DNA from: RGIG8748 sp045544515
Lineage (GTDB): Bacteria; Bacillota; Clostridia; UMGS1810
Length of the DNA: 64,000 bases
Assembly (NCBI GenBank): GCA_045544515.1
Contig: JAZPZD010000021.1
Location: 124,001 to 188,000 of the forward strand
Direction of reading: 5' to 3'
Made by a program: the position numbers and the translations under genes
Part shown: in pieces, positions 33,978-41,740 of the stretch
Position numbering within the stretch: position 1 is the first letter of the stretch
How the letters are laid out: each line of letters begins with the position of its first letter
The notes under the pieces: generated by a model
The model's input: the letters and a program-made list of their open reading frames with translations, nothing else
What the model was told of the DNA's origin: nothing
Databases searched by the model: none

Positions 33978-35177
33978 TTAGTTTGTGTAGTTGTCAAAGT
34001 ATCCCTGTATAAATACAACCGGAGTTCCTTTGTCGCCCGAGCCGCTTGTAAGGTCGCAAAGTGAACCTATAAGGTCGGTGAGCTTTCTGGGTGTAGTACC
34101 CTGAGATGCCATGTTGCCCACAAGGTTACCGTCTTTGGCTTTGATACTTTCGGAAATCGCTTTTTTAAGCTCTTCTCCGCTTAAGTTCTTGAAGTCGTTA
34201 TCTGCAAGATACTTGAGTTTGAGCTCGTTGGGAGTACCAATAAGACCGTCTGTATAAGCGGGTGATACAACCGGGTCTGCAAGTTCCCAGATTTTGCCCT
34301 GCGGGTCTTTGAACGCTCCGTCGCCGTATACCATAACTTCCACAAGCTTGCCTGTTTCTTTGAGAACTTTTTCCTGAATATCAAGAACAAGCTGTTTGCA
34401 GTCCTGCGGGAAGAGTTTTATAGTATCTTCGGTAGATTTGTTGGAGCCCAAAAGTCCGTAGTTTGAGTTGTATCCGCTGCCGTCAACAGATGTATTTAAT
34501 ATATCATCAAGACCGAGAACGGTTTTTGCACCTGCCGCTTTTAAAATCCTCTTGGTGCGTGCTCTTGTGTGTATATCACATGTCAAAACACAGTCTGTGT
34601 AGTCAAGGATTGCCTTTGGCTGATTTGCAAATATAATCTCAACCTCTGCACCTTCCTCACGGATGATGCCGCCATAGTAATCTACATAGTCAATTCCTGT
34701 AAATTCGTGCTTGTTCTCGCCAAAAAGCTCTCTGTACTTTTCGAGCGAAAGTACATCGGAGTAGGGGTTAACGCCTGCAGCATCGATTTTGTCAAGAGAT
34801 ACAAGCTCGTTTCCTACTTCGTCAGAAGGATAAGACAGCATAAGTACTATCTTCTTGGAGCCTCTTGCAATACCTCGTAAGCATATTGCAAAGCGGTTTC
34901 TGGAAAGTATGGGGAATATTACGCCCACGGTACCGCCGCCAAGTTTGCTTTTTACATCTTTGGCAATGTTGTCAACAGATGCATAGTTACCCTGTGCTCT
35001 TGCTACGATGGATTCTGTAATAGATATTATATCTCTGTCGCGCAGGTCAAAGCCCTCGCTTTTTGCAGCGTCAAGTACACTATCGGTTACTATATCCACC
35101 AGATTGTCTCCCTCTCTTATAATAGGGCAGCGTATACCTCTGGAGATTGTGCCGACTTTTCTTTCTGTGTTTGCCAT
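33978..35177 (-). CDS. Coenzyme F420-0:L-glutamate ligase-like protein (CofE/F420_ligase domain)
   Basis: The 399-residue protein matches the F420 ligase fold: an N-terminal RCPIIREGDNLVDIV segment, ISITESIVARAQGN, then LSRNRFAICLRGIARG and a metal/GTP-site-like VEVMVYGDGAFKDPQGKIWE. Clostridial relatives are about this long and occur in organisms without F420 biosynthesis; no other F420 gene is in the window. A different gamma-glutamyl or amino-acid ligation is therefore possible. Its start at 35177 has only a weak ribosome site (GCGAG), with a small hairpin and T7 run 30 bases upstream. Confidence 0.8.
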   Translation of the reverse strand: MANTERKVGTISRGIRCPIIREGDNLVDIVTDSVLDAAKSEGFDLRDRDIISITESIVARAQGNYASVDNIAKDVKSKLGGGTVGVIFPILSRNRFAICLRGIARGSKKIVLMLSYPSDEVGNELVSLDKIDAAGVNPYSDVLSLEKYRELFGENKHEFTGIDYVDYYGGIIREEGAEVEIIFANQPKAILDYTDCVLTCDIHTRARTKRILKAAGAKTVLGLDDILNTSVDGSGYNSNYGLLGSNKSTEDTIKLFPQDCKQLVLDIQEKVLKETGKLVEVMVYGDGAFKDPQGKIWELADPVVSPAYTDGLIGTPNELKLKYLADNDFKNLSGEELKKAISESIKAKDGNLVGNMASQGTTPRKLTDLIGSLCDLTSGSGDKGTPVVFIQGYFDNYTN

Positions 35178-35455
35178 AGTTTATCAACTCGCTTAAAAAA
35201 AGATTTTCCATTCTAAATGGATTTTTTACCTTACAATTCTATCACTTTTTTTCAAATATTTCAATAGTAATTTTCACAAAGAATAGCATTATATAAAATT
35301 TTTATAAAATTTTGTATATGCGATAGTATCAATTTTATTTATATTTTAAATCTTTCAAGTCGTTTTATACTAATTTAAAGGTGTATTATACATTGATTAA
35401 CCAAAAAACTTAAATATAATTGAATTATCAAACTAAACAAAAGGAGTTGTTATTT
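35178..35455. other. AT-rich spacer upstream of the CofE-domain gene
   Basis: About 280 bp. On the minus strand a hairpin TCCATT/AATGGA (35207-35221) is followed by AAAATCTTTTTTT, 30 bases before the CofE-domain start, and looks like a terminator or attenuator. The rest is very AT-rich; on the plus strand a promoter (35393-35420) and an AAAGGAG site (35440-35446) lead into two mini-ORFs. Nothing else is recognised. Confidence 0.5.
35393..35420 (+). promoter_or_regulatory. Candidate promoter ahead of the mini-ORF pair
   Basis: TTGATT (35393-35398), 16-base spacer, TATAAT (35415-35420), 36 bases before a GTG preceded by AAAGGAG. Confidence 0.6.
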
Positions 35456-35548
35456 GTGAATGTCGATAAAGTCGACACGCTGATGAGACGAACGAAAATG
35501 TACGCAGACGAGGAAGCGCGAAGCAGGCAGTACAGGCATAAGCAATGA
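35456..35548 (+). CDS. Mini-ORF 1, 30 aa, unknown
   Basis: A GTG-started frame (begins MNVDKVDTLMRRTKMYADEE) with AAAGGAG 9 bases upstream and a promoter before that. It is highly charged (Arg, Lys, Glu, Asp) and ends RQYRHKQ. Its first part lies in a 23-bp sequence repeated exactly at 37938-37960, which argues that some of this is a repeat rather than a selected protein. The stop overlaps the ATG of the next mini-ORF as ATGA. It may be a small protein, a leader peptide, or a fragment of a decayed gene. Confidence 0.4.
   Translation: MNVDKVDTLMRRTKMYADEEARSRQYRHKQ
35461..35483 (+). repeat. 23-bp repeat with a TGTCGA/TCGACA stem, copy 1
   Basis: Identical over 23 bases to 37938-37960. It contains the inverted repeat TGTCGA-TAAAG-TCGACA and continues ACGCTGA-like to the right. 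In this copy it lies within mini-ORF 1. Confidence 0.8.
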
Positions 35549-35634
35549 GCGATGACGAAGTAAGCAAAGTGTATGAAATACTATATTTTGGCATTTATGA
35601 CAAAAGCTACATAAATGAAAAAGCGCATCGGTAA
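35545..35634 (+). CDS. Mini-ORF 2, 29 aa, unknown
   Basis: Begins MSDDEVSKVYEILYFGIYDK and ends INEKAHR. It overlaps mini-ORF 1 by four bases (ATGA), the usual arrangement of translationally coupled genes. It would be a short acidic helix with aromatic residues. No homologue is recognised. A GGTAAAGG/CCTTACC hairpin follows its stop. It might equally be part of a decayed longer gene. Confidence 0.35.
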   Translation: MSDDEVSKVYEILYFGIYDKSYINEKAHR

Positions 35635-35672
35635 AGGTTGTAGAAATCCTTACCAATGAGCTTGAAGTTTTT

Positions 35673-35709
35673 ATATTAACTTTGCAGTGCGTTCTTTTTC
35701 GACAGTCTG
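35673..35709 (+). repeat. Dispersed 36-bp repeat, copy B
   Basis: Matches the reverse complement of 30397-30432 with three differences (core CTTTGC-GTGCGTTCTTTTTCGA). It lies downstream of mini-ORF 2 in otherwise non-coding DNA. Confidence 0.65.
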
Positions 35710-35786
35710 TACAGAAACTGCACATTGCAATTGTATAGTTTTTGTTGTATAATGGAGTTGTTTTCAAACTTATATGGGGTGATAAT

Positions 35787-36218
35787 GTGAATTTTAGTGC
35801 AAAAAGCTTTTCGGAGCTTTCTTTAATTGAGTTATATGAAATCATAAAATCAAGGTCAGAGATTTTTTTGCTGGAACAAAATATTATTTGCCAGGATCTC
35901 GATGATATAGATTATAGAAGTATACATTGTTTTTTCTTTGACGGCAAAAGGATAAGAGCATATTTGAGAGCGTTTTGCTTGGAAAAAGATGTTGTAACAA
36001 TAGGACGGGTGCTGACTCTTGAGCATGGAAAAGGGCTCGGAAGTGAGCTTATGCAAAGAAGCATCCAAGAAATCCAAAAACGATTTGAATGCAAAAAAAT
36101 AAGTGTTCATGCACAAAAACAGGCAGTAGAGTTTTATGAAAAAACAGGTTTCCATGTGGTTTCTGATGAGTTTTTAGAAGAAGGTGTTGTCCATGTAACT
36201 ATGGAAATGGACATATAA
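35787..36218 (+). CDS. GNAT-family acetyltransferase (ElaA-like)
   Basis: The 143-residue protein resembles the ElaA group: an N-terminal LIELYEIIKSRSEIFLLEQN segment, then RAYLRAF and the acetyl-CoA site RVLTLEHGKGLGSELMQRSI, followed by HAQKQAVEFYEKTGFHVV and a DEFLEEGVVHVTM ending. It acetylates an unknown amine in the cytoplasm. The start is GTG 35787 after ATGGGGTGATAAT. A PHP phosphatase gene begins 28 bases after its stop and a YitT gene follows, so the three may share a transcript. Confidence 0.85.
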   Translation: MNFSAKSFSELSLIELYEIIKSRSEIFLLEQNIICQDLDDIDYRSIHCFFFDGKRIRAYLRAFCLEKDVVTIGRVLTLEHGKGLGSELMQRSIQEIQKRFECKKISVHAQKQAVEFYEKTGFHVVSDEFLEEGVVHVTMEMDI

Positions 36219-36246
36219 TATTATGCGCTATAAGGAGCCAGGTAAA

Positions 36247-37026
36247 ATGAAATATAACTTCCATACACATACTATAAGATGCAACCACGCCGACGGCACA
36301 GAGGAAGAATATATTAAAGCAGCTATCGAAAACGGCATAGAGCATATGGGTTTTTCCGACCATATACCGCTTGTTTTTGATGACGGAACCCAGAGTGCTC
36401 ACAGAGTAGATGTATCTCTGGGCAAGGAGTATTGCGATTGCATCAAAAAGTTAAGAGAAAAATACAAAGATAAGATAGATATTTCTGTCGGTTTCGAAAT
36501 GGAATATTACCCCGAGTACTTTGATACTATGTACAAGGATGCGATAAATTATGGTGCAGAGTATCTTATTCTGGGACAGCATTTTCTCTGCCCCGAAAAC
36601 ATAGAATATACCGCATCAGTATATGCAACGCCAAGCGAAGAGGATTTGGCAAAATATACAAACCTCGTAACAGAAGCGATGAAGAGGGGCGTCTTTACCT
36701 ATGTAGCCCATCCCGATATATTGAATTTTACAGGAAATAAGGATATTTACCTGGAGCATATGATAAAGATTTGTATGTGCTCCAAGAAATATAACATCCC
36801 TCTCGAACTTAACTTTTTGGGTATACGGCAGAGTAGACACTATCCCAACGAAATCTTTTGGGAAATGGTCGGCAAAACGGGAGCACCTGTAACCTTTGGC
36901 TGTGATGCCCACACTGCCAAGGACAGCTATGACGGGGAGAGCCTGGAATATGCTAAAAGTTTGGTAAAAAAGTACAAGCTCAATTATATAGGAAAACCAA
37001 AGCTTGTTTTGATACAAAAAGGATGA
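36247..37026 (+). CDS. PHP-domain phosphatase (HisK-type histidinol phosphatase-like)
   Basis: The 259-residue protein starts MKYNFHTHTIRCNHADG, the first metal-ligand block of PHP enzymes, with later ligands in GFEMEYYPEYF, ILGQHFL, VAHPDILNF and FGCDAHTAKD. This set binds a trinuclear metal centre that hydrolyses phosphate esters. Histidinol phosphatase of the HisK type is the best-known member, but no his genes are near, so the substrate is uncertain. ATG 36247 is used since the ATG at 36223 comes before the AAGGAG ribosome site. Confidence 0.87.
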   Translation: MKYNFHTHTIRCNHADGTEEEYIKAAIENGIEHMGFSDHIPLVFDDGTQSAHRVDVSLGKEYCDCIKKLREKYKDKIDISVGFEMEYYPEYFDTMYKDAINYGAEYLILGQHFLCPENIEYTASVYATPSEEDLAKYTNLVTEAMKRGVFTYVAHPDILNFTGNKDIYLEHMIKICMCSKKYNIPLELNFLGIRQSRHYPNEIFWEMVGKTGAPVTFGCDAHTAKDSYDGESLEYAKSLVKKYKLNYIGKPKLVLIQKG

Positions 37027-37032
37027 TTTAAT

Positions 37033-37914
37033 TTGAAGAAAGTTATTACAGAGAGAATACGAAAAAGCAGAATTCTTTTGCTTACAATAGCAGGCTTTAT
37101 AAACGCCTTTGGCGTAACGGTGTTTTTGTCACCCGTTAAGCTTTATGACAGTGGAATTTCGGGTACATCAATGCTTTTGTCACAGCTTACACCCGACTAT
37201 ATGTCTCTGTCGTTTTTCCTTTTGATACTAAATGTTCCGCTTTTTATATTGGGTTACAAAAAACAGGGCAGGGCATTTACATTTTATTCTATCTACACGG
37301 TTGCGATGTACTCGCTGGGAGCGTGGCTTATAAATGATGTTTTGCCCCTGGATGTGTCTTTGGCTTCACCGCTTGCAGGTGATGACCTGCTTTTGTGTGC
37401 ACTTTTCGGCGGTATGATTTCCGGTATCGGCAGCGGTCTTACCATTCGTTTTGGTGGTGCTATAGACGGAATAGAGGTCATGGCGGTTATCTTTGCAAAA
37501 AAGATTGGCATAACCGTAGGTACATTTGTAATGATATACAATGTCATCTTGTATGTATTGTGCGGAATTATGCTAAACAGCTGGATTTTGCCTTTGTATT
37601 CTATCGTAACCTATGCCGCAGGGCTCAAAACCATAGACTTTATTGTAGAGGGTATCGATCGTTCAAAAGCAGCTATGATAATTACCTCAAAACCAAAAGA
37701 AGTCTGCGACGCACTTATGGAAGAATTTGAAACCGGAGTTACCAAAATATCTGCCAAGGGCGGATACTCCAATCAGGACAAAACACTGGTTTATTTCATA
37801 GTAGACAGATTTCAGATTTCCAAAATGAAAGATATCGTTCACTATATAGACGAGGGAGCATTTATCACAATCACAGAGGTTGCAGATGTATTCAAGTCAA
37901 ATATTTCAAAGTAG
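37033..37914 (+). CDS. YitT family membrane protein with DUF2179 domain (first of two)
   Basis: The 293-residue protein has five to six helices (ILLLTIAGFINAFGVTVFLS through LYSIVTYAAGLKTIDF) and a C-terminal soluble DUF2179 domain (GVTKISAKGGYSNQDKTLVY; GAFITITEVADVF). The function of YitT proteins is unknown; they are widespread and often duplicated in Firmicutes. The start is TTG 37033, with AAGGATGATT upstream. A second family member lies at 49001-49843. Confidence 0.88.
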   Translation: MKKVITERIRKSRILLLTIAGFINAFGVTVFLSPVKLYDSGISGTSMLLSQLTPDYMSLSFFLLILNVPLFILGYKKQGRAFTFYSIYTVAMYSLGAWLINDVLPLDVSLASPLAGDDLLLCALFGGMISGIGSGLTIRFGGAIDGIEVMAVIFAKKIGITVGTFVMIYNVILYVLCGIMLNSWILPLYSIVTYAAGLKTIDFIVEGIDRSKAAMIITSKPKEVCDALMEEFETGVTKISAKGGYSNQDKTLVYFIVDRFQISKMKDIVHYIDEGAFITITEVADVFKSNISK

Positions 37915-37990
37915 AGATGCGAAAGCATCTCTCAACGTGTCGATAAAGTCGACACGCTGAACTGTAAAACTTCGGTTTTACAGCTTTTTA
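37913..37990 (+). terminator. Three tandem hairpins ending in a terminator
   Basis: Hairpin 1: AGAGATGC (37913-37920), loop GAAA, GCATCTCT. Hairpin 2: CGTGTCGA (37936-37943), loop TAAAG, TCGACACG. Hairpin 3: CTGTAAAAC (37962-37970), loop TTCG, GTTTTACAG, then CTTTTTAACTTTT. The third is a good intrinsic terminator; the second is part of a 23-bp repeat also present at 35461-35483. Confidence 0.82.
37938..37960 (+). repeat. 23-bp repeat with a TGTCGA/TCGACA stem, copy 2
   Basis: Identical over 23 bases to 35461-35483. Here it forms the central of three hairpins downstream of a YitT gene. Confidence 0.8.
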
Positions 37991-38002
37991 ACTTTTCAGT
38001 AC

Positions 38003-38035
38003 CAATCTTAAATCAATCTTAAATCAATGTAAAAT
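38003..38035 (+). promoter_or_regulatory. Three 11-bp direct repeats upstream of the mgtC-like gene
   Basis: CAATCTTAAAT (38003-38013), CAATCTTAAAT (38014-38024) and CAATGTAAAAT (38025-38035) follow one another without gaps, so each repeat lies one helical turn from the next. This is the layout of sites for OmpR/PhoB-type response regulators. It ends six bases before the -35 hexamer. Confidence 0.6.
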
Positions 38036-38041
38036 TTAATC

Positions 38042-38070
38042 TTTACATTTTGTGGAATTTGTGATAGAAT
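38042..38070 (+). promoter_or_regulatory. Promoter of the mgtC-like gene
   Basis: TTTACA (38042-38047), 17-base spacer, TAGAAT (38065-38070), directly downstream of three direct repeats. Confidence 0.7.
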
Positions 38071-38102
38071 GATTTCATACAATATACAAAGGAGAAGAGG
38101 TA

Positions 38103-38789
38103 ATGGAATTTTTTGAAATCTATCACATCAATATGATTATAAGAATTTTGGTATCTTGTATTTGTGGTATTGCAATAGGCTTCGAAAGGAAAAACCGTGC
38201 CAAAGAGGCAGGCGTAAGAACGCACTGCATAGTTGCCTGTGCATCGGCACTTATGATGATAATATCAAAATACGGATTTAATGATATAATACAAAACGCC
38301 ATAGAAAACGGCATAGATGTCCGTCTTGACCCATCGCGTATGGCACAGGGCATTGTAACGGGCGTAGGCTTTCTCGGTGCAGGTATGATTTACATTCAGC
38401 GAGGAAGTATAAGAGGTCTCACCACCGCATCGGGAATATGGGCAACCTCGGGTATCGGTATGGCAGTAGGTGCGGGTATGTATGTAATAGGTATCATCTG
38501 TACCGCAATTATTCTGGGTATTCAGTTTTTCTTCCATCACAAGACAAAGTTTATGACACAGCACAAAACCCGCTCGCTTGTAATATATGCAGTAAATGAG
38601 GACAATTACCAGAGCAGGTTTACACAACAGATGAACGACAACTCTATAAACATAAGCGATGTATCCATCAAGAGAATACAGGACAGCACATACGACTATA
38701 CCTTCTATCTCGATATGCCCGAATCCATAAAAGAAGAGGAAATTATCAAATCCATTCCGTATCAATGCAAAATTGACTTTATCCATTAA
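38103..38789 (+). CDS. MgtC/SapB family membrane protein
   Basis: The 228-residue protein has the MgtC membrane domain in the first 150 residues: ILVSCICGIAIGFERKNRAK, AGVRTHCIVACASALM, GIVTGVGFLGAGMIYIQRGS and GLTTASGIWATSGIGMAVGA. A C-terminal soluble domain of about 75 residues follows (SLVIYAVNEDNYQSRF to the end), probably regulatory. MgtC-like proteins are linked to magnesium limitation and membrane ATP synthase control; the gene is often magnesium- or PhoP-regulated in other bacteria. It has a promoter behind three direct repeats and a strong terminator after it. Confidence 0.92.
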   Translation: MEFFEIYHINMIIRILVSCICGIAIGFERKNRAKEAGVRTHCIVACASALMMIISKYGFNDIIQNAIENGIDVRLDPSRMAQGIVTGVGFLGAGMIYIQRGSIRGLTTASGIWATSGIGMAVGAGMYVIGIICTAIILGIQFFFHHKTKFMTQHKTRSLVIYAVNEDNYQSRFTQQMNDNSINISDVSIKRIQDSTYDYTFYLDMPESIKEEEIIKSIPYQCKIDFIH

Positions 38790-38796
38790 TAAAAAA

Positions 38797-38840
38797 GCCT
38801 CAAGGCGTGCCGTATCTATGGCAACCTTGAGGTTTTAATT
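38797..38840. terminator. Bidirectional terminator after mgtC-like gene
   Basis: CCTCAAGG (38798-38805) and CCTTGAGG (38825-38832), with TGCC/GGCA adding an inner stem, A6 on the left and TTTTAATTTTTTT on the right. It ends the mgtC-like gene and the small Cys-rich gene on the other strand. Confidence 0.8.
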
Positions 38841-38843
38841 TTT

Positions 38844-39056
38844 TTATAATACAAAATCATCTTTGGAAAAATTCCCACCCGAAAAACGCTTTTTTGGACG
38901 GATGGTCTTTTTGAATATATCGTACTTAAACTTTTTGCAGCAAAAATCTCCCGGAACAGAGCCCTTAAGCTCGCACTTGACATTGCCGGAGGAGGGGTCA
39001 ATTTCTGCAAATACGCATAGGGTACATTTTGGGTTGTCGGGTTTTGAATATATCAT
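38844..39056 (-). CDS. Small Cys-rich protein, possible zinc ribbon, 70 aa
   Basis: The product starts MIYSKPDNPKCTLCVFAEID, followed by Cys in VKCELKGSVPGDFCCKKFKYD and a basic tail (KKTIRPKKRF). The CxxC plus two further cysteines could bind one zinc. Short clostridial proteins with this pattern (CxLCxxA, then CKxKG and CxxFxYDxxKRxPP) are common, but I know of no function. ATG 39056 is chosen over ATG 39065 because the latter directly adjoins AAGGA, whereas 39056 is nine bases from it. Confidence 0.7.
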   Translation of the reverse strand: MIYSKPDNPKCTLCVFAEIDPSSGNVKCELKGSVPGDFCCKKFKYDIFKKTIRPKKRFSGGNFSKDDFVL

Positions 39057-39145
39057 AGTTTTCATTCCTTATATGTCATTTAACCATTATTTTAGCAGAT
39101 GTTACAATTAAATTCAATATTTTTTAATAAAACTTTAAAAAACAG

Positions 39146-39174
39146 TTGTATTTTGACTAAAAAAACGATATAAT
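39146..39174 (+). promoter_or_regulatory. Promoter of the cysE-cysS operon
   Basis: TTGTAT (39146-39151), 17-base spacer, TATAAT (39169-39174), about 60 bases before cysE. No T-box or other riboswitch is seen in this short leader. Confidence 0.7.
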
Positions 39175-39236
39175 AATTTATAATATGGCATAGTATGTGC
39201 TTTTACAATTTCTGATGGTAAGGATGTGATAATCCT

Positions 39237-39947
39237 ATGATTATTTTATACATAATTCTATCCGTGTTTGTTTTGTGGGCAGTTTTGTTTTTTGCTGTTG
39301 CTCCCAAGGAAATGAGCAATATTTTGCAAAGAGACCCCGCCGCACGAAATTACTTTGAGGTAATTTTGCTCTATCCCGGACTTCACGCGGTAGTAGCACA
39401 CAGATATGCACACTTTTTCTACAAATGCAGGTTTTATCTGCTTGCCAGAATTATATCCCAGTTTACAAGGTTTTTCACAGGTATCGAAATACATCCCGGT
39501 GCAAAAATCGGCAAGGGACTCTTTATAGATCACGGTATGGGCATTGTAATCGGCGAAACTGCCGAAATAGGCGACAACTGCACACTTTATCAGAATGTTA
39601 CCCTTGGCGGTACCGGTAAGGACAAGGGCAAGCGTCACCCAACTGTAGGCAACAATGTCCTCATAGGAAGCGGAGCCAAGGTGTTGGGACCTTTTAGTGT
39701 GGGCGACAATTCCAAGATTGCGGCAAATGCAGTAGTCCTTTCGGAAGTCCCCGAAAATTCCACCGCTGTCGGTGTTCCTGCCCGAATAGTAAGGATTAAC
39801 AATCAGAAAGTCAGCAGTATGGATCTTGACCAGATACACATTCCCGATCCCACAAGTCAGGAAATCTGCAGACTTAATAAGCTTGTCCGCGATTTAGAGG
39901 AAAAGCTTGAACATACAGAACATAATGATATAGGAAAGGAAGATTGA
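39237..39947 (+). CDS. cysE: Serine O-acetyltransferase
   Basis: Makes O-acetylserine from serine and acetyl-CoA, the first step of cysteine synthesis. The 236-residue protein has an N-terminal membrane-like segment ([20 protein letters not shown]), unlike most CysE proteins, then the SAT helical domain ([20 protein letters not shown]) and left-handed beta-helix repeats with [36 protein letters not shown] and [20 protein letters not shown]. Its stop is one base before the cysS start, and this cysE-cysS pairing is common in Firmicutes. Confidence 0.93.
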   Translation: MIILYIILSVFVLWAVLFFAVAPKEMSNILQRDPAARNYFEVILLYPGLHAVVAHRYAHFFYKCRFYLLARIISQFTRFFTGIEIHPGAKIGKGLFIDHGMGIVIGETAEIGDNCTLYQNVTLGGTGKDKGKRHPTVGNNVLIGSGAKVLGPFSVGDNSKIAANAVVLSEVPENSTAVGVPARIVRINNQKVSSMDLDQIHIPDPTSQEICRLNKLVRDLEEKLEHTEHNDIGKED

Positions 39948-39948
39948 T

Positions 39949-41319
39949 ATGAAGATATATAATTCTATGACAAGGCAAAAAGAGGAATTTGTTCCTCTCC
40001 ACGAAAACACAGTCAATATGTATTCCTGCGGACCTACTGTATATAACTTCTTCCATCTCGGAAACGCAAGACCTTTCATAATTTTTGACCAGCTCAGAAG
40101 ATATTTTGAATACAGAGGCTACAAGGTTAATTTTGTCCAGAACTTTACAGATATAGATGACAAAATGATAAACAAGGCAAACGAACTGGGCATCACCGTA
40201 AAAGAACTCGGCGAGCAGTATATAGAAGAGTATTTCAAGGATGCAAAGGCTCTTGGTATCAAAGAGGCTACACACCATCCCAAAGCTACCGAGCATATAG
40301 AAGAAATCATAAAGATTGTTTCCACCCTTATCGAAAAGGGCTTTGCGTATGAGGCAGACGGAGATGTGTATTTCCAGACAAGTAAGTTTAAAGAGTACGG
40401 CAAGCTTTCAAAGCAGCCCCTTGAGGATTTGGAGCTCGGTGCAAGAATAAACATAAACGAACTAAAGAAAGAACCTCTTGACTTTGCTGTATGGAAAAAG
40501 CAAAAAGAGGGCGAACCCGCCTGGGAGAGCCCCTGGGGTATGGGAAGACCGGGCTGGCATATTGAGTGTTCTGCTATGGCGAATAAGTACCTTGGCGAAA
40601 CTATAGATATTCACAGCGGCGGCAAGGATTTGATGTTCCCCCACCACGAAAACGAAATCGCACAGAGCGAATGTGCCAACGGCTGCACCTTTGCAAGATA
40701 TTGGATGCACAACGGCTTTATAAATGTAGACAATGAGAAAATGTCCAAGTCCAAGGGTAATTTCTTTACCATAAGAGATATTGCGGAGCATTTTCCGCAC
40801 AGAGTTATCAGATTTTTTATGCTTACTGCACACTATAGAAGCCCCATCAACTTTTCGGATGAGCTCTTGGCACAGGCACAGACCAGCCTTGAAAGAATAG
40901 ACAGATGCATAGAAAATATCGAATTTTCTTTAAACGGCGAGGCAGGTGCCGATGAGGCAGACTTCTCTATGTACAAAGAAAAGTTTATAGCCGCAATGGA
41001 CGACGATTTAAATACCGCAGATGCAATCTCGGTTATCTTTGAGCTTGTCAAAGAAATTAATACAGTAATAGATACCATAAGCGAAAAATCCAAAAAAGAC
41101 GCCCTTAACCTTATTACTGAACTTTGCGATGTTCTCGGAATATTAAAGGCGAAGGAAAATGATGTTTTGGACAGCGATATCGAAGCTCTTATAAATGAGC
41201 GAACAGAAGCTAAGAAAAACAAAAATTTTGCCCGTGCAGACGAAATCCGCGATATCTTAAAGGATATGGGAATTGTTCTTGAAGATACCAGACAGGGCGT
41301 TAAATGGAAGAGAGTATAA
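39949..41319 (+). CDS. cysS: Cysteinyl-tRNA synthetase
   Basis: Charges tRNA-Cys. The 456-residue class I enzyme shows [20 protein letters not shown] (zinc Cys and the HIGH-like HLGN), the zinc site [10 protein letters not shown] with [10 protein letters not shown], and KMSKSKGNF. The C-terminal DALR-like helices end [11 protein letters not shown]. It is full length. Cotranscribed with cysE upstream and mrnC downstream; its ATG follows GGAAAGGAAG. Confidence 0.97.
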   Translation: MKIYNSMTRQKEEFVPLHENTVNMYSCGPTVYNFFHLGNARPFIIFDQLRRYFEYRGYKVNFVQNFTDIDDKMINKANELGITVKELGEQYIEEYFKDAKALGIKEATHHPKATEHIEEIIKIVSTLIEKGFAYEADGDVYFQTSKFKEYGKLSKQPLEDLELGARININELKKEPLDFAVWKKQKEGEPAWESPWGMGRPGWHIECSAMANKYLGETIDIHSGGKDLMFPHHENEIAQSECANGCTFARYWMHNGFINVDNEKMSKSKGNFFTIRDIAEHFPHRVIRFFMLTAHYRSPINFSDELLAQAQTSLERIDRCIENIEFSLNGEAGADEADFSMYKEKFIAAMDDDLNTADAISVIFELVKEINTVIDTISEKSKKDALNLITELCDVLGILKAKENDVLDSDIEALINERTEAKKNKNFARADEIRDILKDMGIVLEDTRQGVKWKRV

Positions 41320-41320
41320 T

Positions 41321-41740
41321 ATGGATTTTCCTTATTTTGTAAATCAGGATGCAAGGATGTTTTCGCCTCTTGCACTTGCATATATTGGCGATGCGGTATA
41401 TGAGGTGTATGTACGCTCATATGTTTTGGAAAAGGCAAATACCAGCGTCAATAAGCTCCACAAGACAACAACGCACTATGTAAGTGCCAGAGCACAAAGT
41501 AACATTATTCATAATATCGAGCCGCATCTTACAGAAGAAGAGATTGGCGTATACAAAAGAGGCAGAAACGCCCACTCCAACACCTCTGCCAAGAATGCAG
41601 ACATTGTGGATTACAGACACGCCACAGGCTTTGAGGCTGTGATAGGATATCTTTTTATAGAGAGAAGATTTGACCGTCTTGAAGAATTAATTAAATTATC
41701 CATAGAAACAATCAAAACGGAAAACGGAGGAGAACTTTAA
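41321..41740 (+). CDS. mrnC: Mini-ribonuclease III
   Basis: Removes the ends of 23S rRNA precursor in Firmicutes. The 139-residue protein is an RNase III catalytic domain without the RNA-binding domain: LALAYIGDAVYEVYVRSY holds the signature acidic residues, and NADIVDYRHATGFEAVIGYL the second Glu. ATG 41321 lies two bases after the cysS stop, with GGAAGAGAG upstream. The cysS-mrnC order is conserved in this phylum. Confidence 0.94.
   Translation: MDFPYFVNQDARMFSPLALAYIGDAVYEVYVRSYVLEKANTSVNKLHKTTTHYVSARAQSNIIHNIEPHLTEEEIGVYKRGRNAHSNTSAKNADIVDYRHATGFEAVIGYLFIERRFDRLEELIKLSIETIKTENGGEL

Noticed and set aside
35450..35845. 131-codon Cys-rich frame on the minus strand over the repeat region
   Set aside because: It covers the mini-ORFs, a dispersed repeat and the start of the GNAT gene, has no ribosome site and no domain; most likely an antisense shadow.
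38003..38035. Three direct repeats as a CRISPR-like array
   Set aside because: Units are 11 bp with no spacers between; this is an operator-type layout.
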